This document shows positions 18,909 through 30,768 of a DNA stretch of 64,000 bases, one piece after another. The notes beneath the pieces were generated by a model. The model was not told where the DNA came from. It worked only from the letters and a program-made list of their open reading frames with translations, and searched no databases. Position 1 is the stretch's first letter. Each line of letters opens with the position of its first letter. The DNA is from Coix lacryma-jobi var. lacryma-jobi (lineage: Eukaryota > Streptophyta > Magnoliopsida > Poales > Poaceae), in assembly GCA_009763385.1 (NCBI GenBank), contig CM019826.1:58587127-58651126 (forward strand). The letters run 5' to 3'. Position numbers and translations under genes: made by a program.

Positions 18909-20358
18909 AGCTAACACTCGGAGCACGCGTGCCATGGGAATGGCTACGCGGCTTCCTAAAAGCCTTAGATCGAATACGTCGCTCGTGTTTGACACGGCGG
19001 AAACAAAAATCGAATGAATGTCCATCCTTCTTGCAAAAAGTGCAATGGAAAATCGGATTGGGAACACGTGTCCCAAAAATGTGAGAAGCACCTTTGTCAA
19101 GAGAAGTACCTTGGACATCACTCGAAGAAACAACAAGGTTAGGAGTAGCTATGAAAGAGCTATCTGAAACCTTGACAATAATGCTACAGTCAAAAGACTC
19201 ACGCGCAACACAAGAACTCAACTCCGGTTGCAAAGATGCAAACTTAGAACTATCAACATCGGAGTTGCAAGAATTGCGTGAATCAAACGACTTAGCACAA
19301 AGACTCTTGCATCTTTTGGCTAAAACCTCATTTTCAAACATGAGGCGATCACAAGTACCACAAGGAGCATTTTTTAGATTGTCCATCTCTTCTCTAATGC
19401 ACTCGGCATATGTGGAACGCAAGAGATCAATCTCCTTTTCAAGGTTGGCATTCATATCATTGTGCTCAACCAACTTAGCGCTCATATCATCGCGCATTTG
19501 CTTCAAAACCAAAACTTCTTTTTCTAAATCAATGCATGATGTGCAAATGAAATCGGTGGGAGAAATATCACCATTCACATCAAGCAAAGAATCATGATTA
19601 GCACAAGAAGTAAGGCAAGCATTTTTATTCAAAGAGCACAAGCTACAAGGCCTAGCATTTATCTCATCAATTTCAGCCCTAGCATGCTCAAGTTCATCTA
19701 CACATGTGGTGTGAGTCAATTTTAGTTCTTTAATTTCAGCAACCAAAGACTCACAAGAACCACATGGTAAAGAAGCTTTTGACCTAAGCAAGGCTATTTC
19801 AGATTTAGCATAAATAAGGTCCTTGCGCAAGTCAAAGCAAACAAGACATGGTATGGAAGCATTTGATTTTAATATTTCATTTTCAGATTTTAAGCTAGCA
19901 AGGGAAAAGCATAGCTCATCATTCTTCCTAACCATGTCACTACAAGAGGTGCAAGGTAAAGATGCACTAGACTTCCAATGAAAAAGGCCACATTTTAACC
20001 TAGCAATGGAGCATTTCAACTTCTTGATTTTTCTATGTAAGGTATCACAAAGCTCATCATATCTCAAGTTATCATCACAACAAGCTTCAAATTGTTGGGA
20101 TAAAATCCCAAGACAAGCAGCAAAAATACCTTTCTTGGCCTTGCCAAGTTCGCGTATACGATCCTCCGTTGAATGCTCATCATCTCCTAGGAAGCCCAAC
20201 AAAGCATCCACCTCGCGTTCTGCCTCTAGAGCCGTACTCCTTCTTGCCAAAGTGTCATCCTCGATCGCATGTCCAAGACTCAAACCTAGGGACAAAGACA
20301 CACTGGAAGAAGAACTTGGTTCCATTTTCAAAAGCATTGTTAGTGTTAGCCAAAACAC
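18909..20358 (-). CDS. Coiled-coil gag with six PCxxC-like pairs and a zinc knuckle, truncated
   Basis: An open frame of about 480 codons starts 95 bases after the primer site; ATGs at 20358 and 20325 (MEPSSSSSV) are both possible, and I favour the second because the protein is better formed there. After a short Ser-rich start the chain is mostly predicted coiled coil. Cys pairs recur in it: LPCTSC, IPCLVC, LPCGSC, RPCSLC, FICTSC, APCGTC. Near the end a knuckle CTFCKKDGHSFDFC is followed by FRRVKHERR. The frame is cut by the Athila-like LTR just after HGTRAPS; the last codons of the open frame, to 18841, are LTR sequence. It would act as a particle protein or RNA binder. No stop or shift in the visible part suggests recent function. 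Confidence 0.8.
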
Positions 20359-20452
20359 AAGCTTAACACCTCGACAAGCAAAGTCGAAAACACAACTGCT
20401 CTCAAAAGGTCGCCTTCGCAGATCCGGAACCGGTTAAGGTAGTGAGATCCTA

Positions 20453-20469
20453 AACTGGCTCCGATACCA
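20453..20469 (-). other. Primer binding site of element X
   Basis: The minus strand reads TGGTATCGGAGCCAGTT, close to the initiator tRNA-Met complement TGGTATCAGAGC used by copia elements. Confidence 0.85.
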
Positions 20470-20871
20470 ATTGAAGGACCGAAAATGCTAAAGCAAGGCG
20501 ACCAGAGGGGGGGTGAATGGGAGCCTAAAAATTTCTTTCAAAATTACGGCCTCTGTCCCAACGTAATCAACCCCAAGAGCAAAGCCGACACACGTCATGT
20601 CCACAACCCAAGATAATGGGTGGATGTTCCCTAGGAACACAGCGGGACACCACAAAAAACTCCCTCACCCAAATCCACGCGAGTCAACTAGTGACAGGAT
20701 GGACTTTGGGTAACCTCAACCTCCCCCGAGCAACGCGAGGGGGATTCAGGCTATCTCGCAAAGCGGGAAGCCCAGTTTCTGTAGAGCACAGAGTCGGGAA
20801 TCCAACGCAAAAAGCGGAAACCAAATCCAAAGTCAGACGAACAAACGGCGGACGGAACAGTGCAGAAACAG

Positions 20872-21229
20872 CTGCATCGGACGCTGGGGGAGCGTCCGAT
20901 GTGTTCACGTCAGATGCGTCCGATGTGAACAGGACCTCTCTGGGACCTCACTGAGTTGGCATCGGACGCTGCTACAGTAACAATTCAGCGTCCGATGTGG
21001 AGCAGGCGCGTTCGATGTAAACAGTAGCGTCCGATGCCCTGACAACGGACGCGTCCGATGCAGAAAGAGGGTTTCTGAAACCTCATTGCATGACCATCGG
21101 ATGCTGCACTATAGCATTCGATGCCAGCGTCCGATGCCCCTTTAAAAGCACAGAAACTGACATGTGGCAATGGCGCGTCCGATGCTACTCGGGTCAGCGT
21201 CCGATGCCAAGAACACGAGCGTCCGATGC
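20872..21229. repeat. Dispersed GCGTCCGATG words in the X LTR
   Basis: About 14 copies of GCGTCCGATG or its complement, irregularly spaced by 15-60 bp, with a few one-base variants (GCGTTCGATG, CATTCGATG). They lie 580-950 bp downstream of the TATA box, so in the transcribed leader. Confidence 0.88.
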
Positions 21230-21814
21230 CCCCGAAACTGTGTTGTTCTTCCGCCGATTCAACTCGATCTCCCTCAAATCAAAAGCTCTAAGGCTCAAAC
21301 TTCTTGTGAGGGTTCACAAGGATGTTAGTGAGCTACTCCTAAGAGATCATGGCTCGAACCTAACTCCAAATCAATGAATCAAAAGATTTCGGGGCAATGG
21401 AGCAAGAACGTGATCCAAAACAAAATCCGCCCGATCTACTAGCTCGTGAGGAATTAGAGAAAACCCTTTGGTAGAAAGATGTCTCTCACGATGCTCTAGA
21501 AGATGGTTCAAACGGATTTGCGAATCTTCCCTCGAAACAAGAAATCTTGTGAAGATCGAAAGAGGGGAAAACATGCAACACGAAGAACAAAATCGCAAGA
21601 CAAATTAAAGCCCGAATTTAATCCTTGGATTCAGCGGAATGGGTGATTGATTTAGCACTCAGTGTCGGGCTACAAGCCACACCTAGAAATTCAAAGCTTG
21701 GATGGCAAAAAGCTCAAGAACAAGAGCCAACTCTCCTCTAACCCTAACCTTCTCTCACAAGCACAAAATGAGAGAGACACTGTCCAAGGATGCGGCTGCC
21801 CTAACCAGCCCCCT

Positions 21815-21825
21815 CATATATATAG
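21815..21825 (-). promoter_or_regulatory. TATA box of the X LTR
   Basis: The minus strand reads CCTATATATAT before GAGGGGG; it matches in position the Y box at 25501-25510. Confidence 0.6.
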
Positions 21826-22079
21826 GCGCACGTCCGAAGACCAAAACGCCCTCACATAAAGCACTCAACCCAAATACCCCCTAGGGGTAAAACTGTCCAA
21901 CCCTAGCAGTTTTCATCTCATGGCCACGTGCCTTCTCATCCTTCGCTTCGCCTCGACGCAAGCTCCAGGATGCCGCCACGTGCCGTCACCGTCGACCACT
22001 GCGCCTTCATCGTGGATAGCTTCGCCACCGCGCCAGCCTCTCCACGCCGCCACTCATCGACCATCCTTTTGGACCTCCC

Positions 22080-22208
22080 CCGGTTTTGAGGCCCAAACCG
22101 GTAAACCCGCCAGCCCAGGTTTTGAGGCCCAAACCTGGAAACCGTCCACCCCGAGTTTTGAGGCCCAAACTCGGAAATCGGCCACCCCGAGTTTTGAGGC
22201 CCAAACTC
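22080..22208. repeat. Hairpin array with fixed loop TGAGGCCC in the X LTR
   Basis: Four hairpins share the 8-base loop TGAGGCCC and have different stems: CCGGTTT/AAACCGG (22080-22101), CCAGGTTT/AAACCTGG (22115-22138), CCGAGTTT/AAACTCGG (22151-22174) and GAGTTT/AAACTC (22189-22208). A weaker fifth follows at about 22220-22250. The array is about 250-400 bp upstream of the TATA box. Confidence 0.92.
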
Positions 22209-22851
22209 AAAAACCATCGAGGATAGCTTTTTGAGGCTCAGCTACCGAACCCGCACTGAAGACGAGATGTGGTTCGCACACCCCGACCACTGGCACCAAT
22301 GCCGATTCATGTCCAGCCTCCACGCCGGGCACAACGCCTTCGCCATCCTTCTTGACTCGGCCGATAGCACTTGCACCGCACGCAAGCCTGTGTCCGACCT
22401 CCCGCCAAGTGCCACGACGCCATCGTCTTCCTCCTGACTCGGTCGATGCATCGCACATCCCCATGTGCTCTCGCTCGCAGATGCCACGTGCCAGCTACCA
22501 CAGCTGGTCCTCCGGCCCTCTGGTCCGTCGGTCCAAGCCTCACGTCTGCCCTTCACCGCTCTGGGTACATCAGCATGGCACGTCCGCCGCACGGCACGCC
22601 CATCCTTCACCGCTCCCGGTCCGTCGGCACGACACGTCTCTACTTGACCTTCACCTCGCCATCGACCACTGTATCCGAGCTCCACACCTGCACATCAACA
22701 TAGCCAAGAGACACATGTTGCACACGCACACCAACACAGAAACACCACAACTCAACGCCACTGGTTAGTCATAAACATTAAGCTCATAGACAAATAATGA
22801 CCCAACCGGGAAAAGCCTCAAACCTACCTCATCAATGTCAATCATTCATCA

Positions 22852-23492
22852 TATATGTTCTCAATGTGCTTGGAGCACATCTCACACTCATCCTCCTCAG
22901 TCACGACAACGGTGGACTTGATAGATTCAAGCTCGTTCACCGCATCCTCCCACTTCTGCCTAAACTCCTTCCTTTCTCTAGCATCATGCCTAAGCAGCTT
23001 ATCTTGACTAAGGAGGGCGGCAGTAAGTTTATCAACCTCAGCATAAAGCTCATCGGGGGTCTGTGATACCTGGGAGGTGTCGTCGTCGTCATCGCCGTTC
23101 CGAGGGATCTCCTCTAGCTCGCTGTTGACCTCATCGCCAAGGGCCTTGGTGCAGAAGCCATCGTTGTCGGCGAAGAAACAGAGACTGTTCAGCTTGTCCT
23201 CGATCTTCTTCTTCTTCTCGGACTCGTCATCGCTTGATGCAGCAGAGTCGTCGACATTGCTGAGCGTGGCGAAGAAGGCAGGCTGCTCAGCTTGGGCCTT
23301 CTCCAAGTACTTTTCCTTGATATACTCCTTGTTGATGTCGCCCCTCCGCTTGTGCTTGTTGGGGATGTACTTCTCCCTGCGCTTGCCGGAGTCGTACTTG
23401 TGGCCATGATCCACTTTGCCGAAAGCTTGCATGTTCTTCTTAAGGGCAATTGGCGATGAAGTGGTTCGAGCTCCCAGACTCGTAACAGCCAC
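22852..23492 (-). pseudogene. Y gag, second part (zinc knuckle region onward)
   Basis: This frame continues gag after a frameshift near 23440-23490. It is Lys-rich, then has an acidic stretch DDESEKKKKIEDKLN and the NDGF-type segment, then a coiled coil ending at VTEEDECEMCSKH, where similarity to the V gag (EAECESCTAHM) stops at the X insertion. The canonical gag knuckle CYES…HFIANC sits at the joint between frames, where the second Cys reads as Ser (CYESGSSNHFIANC), so the knuckle is damaged. Confidence 0.8.
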
Positions 23493-24306
23493 CTCGTCCT
23501 CCTCCGTGGTGACGGTTCATGCGGTTGTTGTGGAACTGCGAGAACCGGTTGGCAAGCAGGGCCAACTCGTCGTTCGCCATGAACTCCAGTTGCTCCTCTA
23601 TGACAGAAAGAAGAGATGACAAAGCAAAGCCTCCAGAGGGGTTAGCAGAAGAGCCAGAAACCAAAGCCATCGATGGGCCAGAAGGATTTTCAAAAGAAGC
23701 CCTGGCCATGGCGTCAATCTCACTGGACTTGAGCTTACTAAAGAGCTCGTCGCACGTGAGAGTCTCATAGTTAGGCGATTCGATGATCGCCTGAACCTTA
23801 GAGTCCCACACCGATCGATCGAGAGTGTGTAAAAGCTTGAGAGCCCTCTCATGATCGTCGAAAGGAAACAACTCCTTGTTAGCCCTCATCCTGTTGACAA
23901 TCACCGGAAAGCGAGCGAATAAACTTTCTATGCTCTCGCCTGGCCTATGTCGAAAGTTCTCATACTCTCGCTTGTGCGAATCGTAGAGATGGGTTTTGAC
24001 TTGAGTGGTTCCCTCATGAAAATGCATGAGGGGAGCCCAAATCTCCCGAGCCTTAGCGAGGTGAGAAACGCGAACAAACTCAGACATGCTCAAACAGTAG
24101 AAAATAGCATTACGGGCTCGGCTATTGGCATCATGCTCATCAATCTGATGCTGAGTCACATGAGCAGCCAAGACCACGTAATCTGCAGAGTTGCAAATAT
24201 CCCAGATGGAAGCACCCATGCTCTGAAGATAGGCCGACTTGTGTATCTTCCAATACGCATAGTTCGTCCCATCGAAAAACGGCGATTTGTCCACGCCGTG
24301 ATCCAT
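23440..24306 (-). pseudogene. Y gag, N-terminal part
   Basis: The ATG at 24306 (MDHGVDKSPFFDGTNYAYWK) is 45 bases after the primer site, as in element V. The protein is a UBN2-type copia gag with FFDGTNYAYWK, the SIWDICNS segment and the GESIESLFARFPVIVNRMR motif. A frameshift moves the reading to the 22852-23492 frame. It is closely similar to the V gag (52958 onward) and the W gag (62591-64000). Confidence 0.88.
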
Positions 24307-24350
24307 GTCGCCTTCTGTGGATCTGAAACCGGCTAAGGTGGAAGATCCTT

Positions 24351-24367
24351 AACCCGCTCCGATACCA
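24351..24367 (-). other. Primer binding site of element Y
   Basis: The minus strand reads TGGTATCGGAGCGGGTT, identical to the site of element V at 52897-52913. Confidence 0.87.
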
Positions 24368-25500
24368 ATTGAAGGACAGAGAATGCTAAAGCAAGGTGAC
24401 CAGAGGGGGTGAATGAGAGCTTTAAATTTATTTTCAGAAACTTATCACCACTGTCCCGAGAAACTACCCTAAGAGAAAATCTAGAGCTAGGTAGTGCCCA
24501 CGACCCTAAATGTAGGGTGGATGCTTCCAAGAAGCACAGCGGGACACTACACAACCCTAGAAACCCAACACAAAAGCCGAAAACCAAAACTGACAACGGA
24601 CGAACAAGCTGCAGATGGAAGCGTGCTGATCAGCTCTTACTGGACTCTGGTGAGCGTCCGGTCAGTAGAGATCAAACGCGTCCGGTCAGTTCAAAACCGA
24701 TTCGGGAGCTCTCAGAGTTGGGCTGGACTCACGAGGCAGTGCGTCCGGTCACTCTACAGGCAGCGTCCGGTCAACACGGACGAAATCGATGAACAGTGCA
24801 ACAAGCGAGTCCGGTCATGTGATTTCACTGCGTCCGGTCAATCACGTACATGGAAGTTGTCGCTCAACCTTCAACGATCGGACTCATAGGTCAGAGTCCA
24901 GTCATCCCGAGGCCAGCGTCCGGTCACCCCGACGTAGTGCAGTTCGTCCACCGATTCGACTTGATCTCACCCAAAATGAATCCTCTAAGGATCAAACTTG
25001 GTAAGAGGAGTCACAAGGATGATAATGAGCTACTCCTAGGAGATCATGGCTCGAACCTATATCCAAATCGATGAATCGAAGAAGTTTGTGAAAAGAGGAG
25101 AGAAAACGATCCCACGAGGAAATTGCCCGATCTGATGTGGAGAAGTTAGAGAGCAATTTCTTCGGTCAAAAGATCGCAAATACGTTTGTGAACAAAGTGG
25201 TTCAAGCGGAATCGCAAACCTACTCAAGGAGAGAAAGAACGAGGCAAATCTTCGTGAGAGCCAAATATGAAAACGCGAAGAACACACAAGCAAGAACGCG
25301 ATTCGATCTCAATTTCTAGCCGAAACTTCTCCACACGAGGAGACAACGGGAATTTGGTCCTATTTCCACAAATCCAAATATATAGAGGTATTGTTCACCA
25401 TCTCGGCGGATCTCAGTAGCTATAGCAGGGAATGGGAAGCAGGAAACCCTAGAATGAAAATAGCAATAGCTGAGATAGTATGGAGGGAGGGGTGGCCTCT

Positions 25501-25510
25501 CCTTATATAG
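25501..25510 (-). promoter_or_regulatory. TATA box of the Y LTR
   Basis: The minus strand reads CTATATAAGG. It lies about 200 bp downstream of the hairpin array. Confidence 0.7.
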
Positions 25511-25706
25511 CCTAATACAATTATTCCCCTTCTATCCTTACAGCTAATGAGCGAGCAGGCTAACCCTAAGGGTATTCCTGACCAACTCGAGATTGATGTT
25601 GATCTGACGGCCACGCCCGCACATCAGGTAGCTTCACCTCAACGCGACCTCACTGGATGCCGCCACGTGCTGCCACTGCGTCGCTCGTCCTTTTCACGGA
25701 CCTCCC

Positions 25707-25975
25707 CCCGGTTTTGAGGCTGAAACCGGGAAACCTGGGCCATCCCCTGGTTTTGAGGCCGAAACCGGGAAACCTGTCGTCCGTCGCCTGAGTTTTGTGG
25801 CCCAAACTCAGAAACCCGTCAGCGCCCAGGTTTTGAGGCCCAAACCTGGAAACCGTCCTCAGCCCGAGTTTTGTGGCCCAAACTCAGAAACCGGTCGCAC
25901 CCAGGTTTTGAGGCCCAAACCTAGAAACCGTCCACTCGGTGGTTTTTCTGTGGCTCAACCACCAAACCGACGCCG
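25707..25975. repeat. Hairpin array in the Y LTR, seven units
   Basis: Seven units of about 40 bp with stems CCGGTTT, CCTGG-type, TGAGTTT, CCAGGTTT, GAGTTT, AGGTTT and GGTGGTT, each with the matching opposite arm, around TGAGGC, TGTGGCCC or TGAGGCCC. One or two stems carry single mismatches. Confidence 0.88.
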
Positions 25976-26268
25976 TAGAGGGATGCACCGCCCGTGCACC
26001 CCTTCCACCCGCAAGTCTTCACTTGTCGCTGTCCCAGGCTGTCAGCCACCATGGCCAATCCTCAGGCCACCGGTCCGTCAGTCCAAGCCTCACGTCCGCC
26101 CTTCACCGCTCTAGGTCCATCGGCATGGCACGTCTCTACTTGACCTTCACCTTGCCATCGATCACCGTCTCTGTGCTCGACACCTGCACAACACAAGCCA
26201 AGGAACATGCGCATCATACAAGTTGACAATCACTCATCATCTCAAGATCCGGCATACACCCATGGATA

Positions 26269-26683
26269 AATCGCTGTGTCACGTGTGCTTGTTGTTATTT
26301 CTACATTGGATATTGCACTTGTACTTGTGTTCTTCGTGTTCTTCCTCTCCCTATCTCTTTCTTAGGATTGGAAGGCTCGATCTACATCGGGGGTTGTGAC
26401 CAAGGCTTGGAGAGGATAGAATCTTCGTCTACAACACTTAGGGAAGTGGGGCATTTCTTTGATTTACGTTCATAGCTCACACACATTGGATTTGTAGTTT
26501 CTCTTTAGGGTTCCGGTAGTGTCGTTTGTTTGTGCCAGTAGTACCGGTGTCTCATACCCGGTAGTACCTACCCAAACAAACCGGTAATACCGGTTGTTAT
26601 CTAACTACAAGTTTTAGTTTGTGAAGTATCAGTTAGCAAAAAATCACCTATTCACCCCCCTCTAGGTTGATTTCATCCTTTCA
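26269..26683 (+). repeat. 3' end of a different copia LTR (partial)
   Basis: The end CTATTCACCCCCCTCTAGG, then ATCCTTTCA, is the typical LTR end of SIRE/Maximus copia elements. No primer site follows, so this is a solo or broken LTR. Its left part is missing at the Y boundary, which fits insertion of Y into it. Confidence 0.6.
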
Positions 26684-27900
26684 AGTTCTACAAGAGCTAA
26701 TTGTAAGAACGTTAAGAGATCATTTTCTATTGTTACACACGAGAACACAGCACGAGCACTTCATTGGCGTGTTAGCAATGCCCAGCGACATGAAGGTGGC
26801 TCTGCCGTCGTCGTTGTCCATCGCTAGAAATGATCTTGGGGACGCAATGGATGGCTCTGCCTCCGCTCGCCCGGCGATGCAATGGTAGGCCCTGCCTCCG
26901 CACGCCAAAGAACTTGGCCCTGAAGGTCAAGGCAGATGAAGCAAGAATGCCCATGCCTTCGCTCACCTTTGGTTCTCTGATGAATCAAATAAAACTCCTC
27001 GAGTTTCGGCAACACGAAGGCGGCTCATCCGATGTCGTTGCCGTCCAAACCTCGATGATGAATCTGCCAGCCCTGAAGAGTTGAGCATTGAGATATGGTC
27101 GCGGATCCTCGCACCATGCAAATGATACTCGTCGTCCCATAGAGGTGCATGCAGATCAATGCGACCTCCAGCAGAGGTAAGCATGGTGCCCACACAGCTG
27201 ATCTAGGCCACCCGGCGTCATGAGCGCAGACGAGCAGGCCTTCACAGGCCACCGCTGCGGGTGTGGATGAGCAAGCCTCGATAGGCCGCCACCACAGCCA
27301 CCTCGGTCGTCGGCGGGCACCAACCAAGGGGCGCAGCATGCGAGCACAGCGCACACGGGAGCCCTGGGCCCGTCACCACAGGTCGGCCGCGAGCCAGGCG
27401 AGCGAGGGCGTGCGGCCACCCGCTAGTAGGCGTAGGAGCCCCTGGCCTGCCGCTGCTGCCCTGGGCAGCTAGCGCGTAGGCGTGCGAGCGCGGCCCAGGC
27501 CCAGCCGGCCGCCGCTTAGCGGGCACGGACGTGCGGCTAGGCCCCAGCCGAGCCGGCCACCGAGATGGCACGGGCGCGCGGCCCCGACCCTAGCCAGCCA
27601 GCCGCCGTAAGCCAGTCGCGGGAGGACGTGAGCCGGGCCACCGCCGAGCCGGCCACGCGGGCCGCCGCCCCTAGCCCAGCAAGGCGCGCGCGCAGGGAGT
27701 CGCCCCCTGGCCGCCATGGCCGAACTCCCCCTCTCCACCTTTCTTCCTGCTAGGTGGCTGAAAGGATAAGGAAGAGAGAAAATGGGGAAAAGAAAAGGAT
27801 AGGGTTAGGCTTTTCCCTCCCTATTTATATGTTTTTGCGGAAATCTGGACCGTCCATCGGCCACGAATTGCCGAAGCCTAGAAGGTTGGCCCAAGAAGCT
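26684..27900. other. Unassigned segment, GC-rich at 27240-27760
   Basis: No protein that I recognise. The part from 27240 to 27760 is very GC-rich with CGGCC-type words. A TATA-like TATTTATATG lies at 27821-27830. The 60-109-codon frames here overlap each other on both strands and look like composition effects. It could be an old LTR or leader, but I found no paired copy in the window. Confidence 0.5.
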
Positions 27901-28905
27901 TGAATTTGGCCCAGTTGGTCCATTCATACCAAGCTACGCATTTTTCCTCTATTTTGCGCAGAATAGTGGCCCGAAGTCCACTGTTGCACCCAAATATAGG
28001 GTTCGACCCCCGTGATATATGTGTGGTCCGAAGTTCACCATATTTTATTTATGTTATTTTTATTATGACAATTACTTACTGTAATTTATTTATTGCATTT
28101 ACTTTCCTTGCGCTTATTTAAATATGTGACCTGTAGTCACATACATGCGCAGCAATTTCAATCAAAGCAGTGTGAAGACCACTGCGCAATATGACCTGAA
28201 GTTCGTATAAACAGCGACCAGGAGTCGCATGTACTAAATAGCATGGCCTGAAGTCTGTGCAAAACTGTGGTGGCCAAAAGTTTCACCAATTTACTTTACG
28301 TTATTTTACATTATTACATATTACTTTATTTACTGCAATTTACTTTATCGTATTTAAATCCTACAGATTTAATTGTTGCAGTTTATATGTTGATCACAAG
28401 GTAATCCCGAAGATTACAATCAAGGCACTTTCTATGATTCATGTGTGTCAGATCATGAGTTCGAATGGCCTGAAGCCATGAATGATCATGACATAAACCT
28501 TTGATCCAAGTGCATCGAGGATCATGCATATACGGCCAGAAGCCGTTTAACTATGACCAGAAGCTCACCTTGTCGTACTACTATGAGGCCTGAAGCCCAT
28601 AGTAATAATTGAGGCCTGAAGCCCTTGCAAAGCATGATTTTTTTTCTTCCAAATGTTATGTTATTTATTTGTTACAGTTTATTTTCTTGCATTTATTTAA
28701 ATCCTGCAGATTTATTTTGTTGTAAGTTTATGCCTTTTGTATTAGTAAGCATATAATCCCGAAGATTATGTGTGTGAGACTTTTGGGGAAATATAGTCTT
28801 GGAGACTATGTATGAATGTAATCCTGAAGATTACACAAGTAGTTGTAATCCTGAAGATTACATGTGACCGACATTGGCTGATCTCTACGCAGAGATGGTG
28901 CAGAC

Positions 28906-28956
28906 ATGTCGGACATTGCAAAGAGGGAATTCGATAAGCTTGCCATGGATGGCAGC
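28906..28956 (+). pseudogene. Start of U gag before the solo-LTR insertion
   Basis: ATG at 28906 opens a frame MSDIAKREFDKLAMDGS that is cut after 17 codons. It resumes at 30796 with NYLTWAINVEMKL. The joined segment matches the usual copia gag start of this family (…G-NYLTW-L-VE). Confidence 0.85.
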
Positions 28957-29935
28957 TATTGACACTTGCTAACGTCGTTACTAGGATTAGACTATGGAAT
29001 CTATCCCCGGCAACGGCGCCAGAAAGGCTTGTTGGTACCTCTTAATGTAAGAAGTATAACTAACTATTCGTATGACTATTGGTAAATTCCGCAAGCGCAC
29101 AGAATAAGTCAATTGTAGCACTTCACCCGGGAGTAACCGAGTATCGTATTTATTTCCACAGGGAAGCTACTATGGCAGAACTAATACTAGGACTGCTATG
29201 AACAACTAGTGATTCTAGCAAGGTTGAACGAAATGTATGAATGGGGGTTGATTTCTACTACTACTAAAAAGAAAGAAAGACCAACTACTATTAAACTAAA
29301 TCGGCAGGGTCTGGCCGATGAACAGATTAATGTTTTTCTGCACACTTACGAACACAACTAACTTAGCAATAAAGATTTTATCTAGTTCTTCGAACCGTAC
29401 ACACCCTCTGGACTATTTACCTCAGACGTGCACAACGAGGTTTATGATTTAAAAACTAACTCAACTACGTGGTGGAATTCAAGGCTCCCAGGGCTGTCAC
29501 CACCTGTTTGCTACCACAGCTATCCAGGGGAATAGCCACAAACTAAGGTATAACTAGTCTAAGCACCGCGCTTACACTAATATATACTACTCTAATCTTG
29601 CGTCCAAAACTAGAGCACTGATTACTCAGCGAAGAACCCAAACTAGATACAAACTAAATACTAAGTTATCTATGATCGAAAGCACTCAACAAGAACAATA
29701 AGTAAAGAACTTAAAGTAAATGCTGAAAGTAGAAGAACACTAAGATAAATGAAGAAAGACTTGGAATTATACCGGTGACTCTGGAAGATCCTCTATTACA
29801 ACTCCAGCTCTTCTCTTCTACACTCTCGCTCTCACTCTAAGTCTCTCAACTAGAGTGTTACTTCACCAGAGCTTCGCTTACAAGAGAGTGGGACTAATGA
29901 GGTGAGGTCTGAGTACAAATGAGCTCGGGGGGTCC

Positions 29936-29944
29936 TATTTATAG
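29936..29944 (-). promoter_or_regulatory. TATA box of the solo LTR
   Basis: The minus strand reads CTATAAATA. Palindromes CTGGCGGCCGCCAG near 30278-30291 and other GGTGGC/GCC words at 30003-30312 lie upstream, as in the Athila-like LTRs. Confidence 0.6.
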
Positions 29945-30511
29945 CCTAAGGGACCTAGGGGGGTACTTATGGACCTAGGGTTAGGTCAAGGGGGTGAGTG
30001 AGGAGGCGGACGCCAGCCCTAGGTGGCGGCCGCCAGGCCCCTGACCGTTGGATCCACCGTCATTGATTCAACGGCATCCAGGAGCTCCAGGGAGGCGGTT
30101 CCAAGGTCGGTTGCATGTCCAAATAACCGTCACATGGGCAATTAGGTCATGATCCACGTGACATCTCTTCTTAGCCCTTGGATGCAATGACCTAAGTGAT
30201 CAATGGCTGCAAATGAGTGTGGCACGCCTCCCCTGGATCAGTGACGTGGCAGGGGAGGAGTTTGGGCCTCACTCCCCTGGCGGCCGCCAGCTAGGGGTGG
30301 CAAGCGCCACCCCACCTTGGCCCAAAGTGAGCCCAGGTGAGTGTGCTTGCCTCCTGGTGGGTCCTCTTAGTCATTTTGCTCAAAAACCCTGCAATTACCT
30401 ACATTCAAATAAAACTCAAGGACAAGTGGAAATCGTTAGTTTATAAAAGGTTTTTGGTTGATTTTAAGTCCTTGTGTTGCGTTATATGACCTTGTTGATG
30501 CTAAGAATATA

Positions 30512-30768
30512 CTCCCTCCGTCCCAAGATATAAGGCGCGCACGTATTTCAAAATTCAAACTTTCTTATCTTTGACTAAGAATTAGAATAATCATATGAAA
30601 AACTTATACTATAAAAGTAATTGTATTATATTTGTATTTAGAAATACTTTCTAATGATCAAACGTTTATTTCTATAAATTATATATTATAAGAGAAATTA
30701 TAGGTCAAAATATATTTTTGAAGACCGTGCCAAGTCAAATCGCGCCTTATATCTTGGGAGGGAGGGAG
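30512..30768. mobile_element. Stowaway MITE (257 bp) inside the solo LTR
   Basis: Ends CTCCCTCCGTCCCAAGATAT and the complement ATATCTTGGGAGGGAGGGAG, flanked by TA on both sides (30510-30511 and 30769-30770). AT-rich interior without an ORF. These are the hallmarks of Stowaway elements moved by mariner-type transposases. Confidence 0.95.

Larger units (their letters stand above)
18909..22851 (-). mobile_element. Copia-type element X: 5' LTR and gag, 3' part lost
   Basis: On the minus strand: LTR (20472 to about 22851), a tRNA-Met-type primer site (20453-20469), then a long coiled-coil gag frame that is cut at 18909 by the Athila-like LTR. No RT or integrase of this copy is in the window. The LTR resembles those of Y, W and V in its inner edge (TGAAGGACC), its hairpin array and its layout, so all four belong to one grass group of SIRE/Maximus-like copia elements (my inference from the gag, second zinc knuckle and long LTRs). 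The right edge lies inside the gag of element Y. Confidence 0.75.
20472..22851 (-). repeat. 5' LTR of element X (about 2.38 kb)
   Basis: The plus-strand start TGAAGGACC is fixed by the primer site. The far end is estimated at TTCATCA near 22851, where Y gag sequence resumes; a few bases of error are possible. It has about 14 copies of a GCGTCCGATG word (20872-21229), a TATA box, and a hairpin array (22080-22208). Confidence 0.75.
22852..26268 (-). mobile_element. Copia-type element Y: 5' LTR and gag start, rest displaced
   Basis: On the minus strand: LTR (24370 to about 26268), primer site (24351-24367), then gag from 24306 to the break at about 22852, where the X LTR has inserted. The downstream part of Y would lie beyond X but is absent from the window; what follows X is the Athila-like element. 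So Y has been truncated. Confidence 0.8.
24370..26268 (-). repeat. 5' LTR of element Y (about 1.9 kb)
   Basis: Starts TGAAGGACAG beside the primer site. The far end is set near ACACCCATGGATAAATCGC by comparison with W (ACACCCATGTATCCGCA) and may be off by several bases. Contains GCGTCCGGTC words at about 24650-24925, a TATA box at 25501-25510 and a hairpin array at 25707-25975. Confidence 0.75.

Noticed and set aside
27156..27753. Several 62-109-codon frames in GC-rich DNA
   Set aside because: They overlap on both strands and in several frames, as GC-rich DNA does by chance.
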